From Deltaproteobacteria bacterium (lineage in GTDB: Bacteria; Desulfobacterota; DSM-4660; Desulfatiglandales; Desulfatiglandaceae), in NCBI GenBank assembly GCA_022340265.1, contig JAJDOH010000074.1, positions 1-51,725 of the forward strand: DNA of 51,725 nt, written 5' to 3'. The position numbers and the translations under genes were made by a program. Positions within the stretch are counted from its first letter, which is position 1; each line of letters starts with the position of its first letter. The notes under the pieces are model-generated. The model was not told where the DNA came from. It ran no database searches and was given only the letters and a program-made list of their open reading frames with translations. Positions 51,677 through 51,725 of the stretch are shown here, piece by piece.

Positions 51677-51725
51677 GCATCTCGAAACCTTTTACGGTAA
51701 ATCCCAGGCCCTTTTCCGCGTGTCC
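51663..51725 (+). CDS. livF: Liv-type ABC transporter ATPase (LivF), partial at window end
   Basis: The first 21 codons are visible: MLEVKHLETFYGKSQALFRV, the usual LivF start (strand, then YGKSQAL). The gene runs out of the window. It overlaps the livG 3' end by 14 bp. The position after livG makes the call nearly certain despite the short length. Confidence 0.75.
   Translation, partial: MLEVKHLETFYGKSQALFRVS

Noticed and set aside
1-51725. CRISPR arrays, tRNA or rRNA genes, riboswitches
   Set aside because: No regularly spaced short repeats, cloverleaf or recognised riboswitch core was found by eye; a covariance-model scan would be needed to exclude small RNAs.

Overview
The window looks like a chromosome segment of a strictly or facultatively anaerobic member of the Desulfobacterota (former Deltaproteobacteria), of the fatty-acid and carboxylic-acid oxidising kind. 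The grounds are stacked beta-oxidation operons with several 600-residue acyl-CoA dehydrogenases, EtfBA, a tungsten-type aldehyde:ferredoxin oxidoreductase, two Liv-type ABC importers, a sigma-54 activator with a textbook sigma-54 promoter, and the palindromic repeat that reads VIPAKAGI in translation. This assignment is inference; there is no rRNA or other marker gene.

Layout. 1-4250 is a worn accessory strip: a Cys-rich micro-ORF, a MORN-repeat secreted protein, a methyltransferase, a PilZ protein and an OsmC protein, mixed with remnants of an integrase, a transposase and a radical-SAM/SPASM protein. 4288-13077 (minus strand) is a complete beta-oxidation operon (acyl-CoA dehydrogenase, 3-hydroxyacyl-CoA dehydrogenase, CoA ligase, second acyl-CoA dehydrogenase, two thiolases, enoyl-CoA hydratase) behind a sigma-54 promoter. 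13078-14597 is AT-rich and nearly empty; it holds one two-helix membrane protein gene and a long hairpin resembling an integron attC site. 14598-19069 (minus) carries a PAS/AAA+/Fis sigma-54 activator, an ABM-domain protein, an SDR, an SDR fossil and EtfBA.

Divergent from EtfBA, across a shared palindrome, 19290-23126 (plus) encodes a histidine phosphatase, an ACAD10/11-type dehydrogenase, a TetR regulator and an APH-type kinase; this set resembles the 4-hydroxyacyl-CoA phosphorylation/elimination route (LvaA/LvaC). 23115-32437 (minus) is a Liv-type importer operon with an acyl-CoA ligase embedded in it and a ThDP enzyme plus a zinc alcohol dehydrogenase at its end. A MerR regulator (32554-33252) faces a second beta-oxidation operon (33517-38872, plus: hydratase/dehydrogenase fusion, thiolase, acyl-CoA dehydrogenase).

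39010-42645 is a bifunctional PutA. From 42706 to the end comes a LuxR-controlled locus: a LuxR pseudogene, an aldehyde:ferredoxin oxidoreductase (minus), an intact LuxR regulator (minus), an SDR (plus) and a second Liv importer (plus, cut by the window end). The upstream regions of the oxidoreductase and of the SDR are near-identical 113-117 bp copies in inverted orientation on either side of the regulator, which suggests one regulator driving both divergent arms.

Together the genes import carboxylic or amino acids, activate them to CoA esters, degrade them by beta-oxidation with electrons going to ETF, and handle aldehyde and hydroxy-acid side products. No tRNA, rRNA or CRISPR array was seen.
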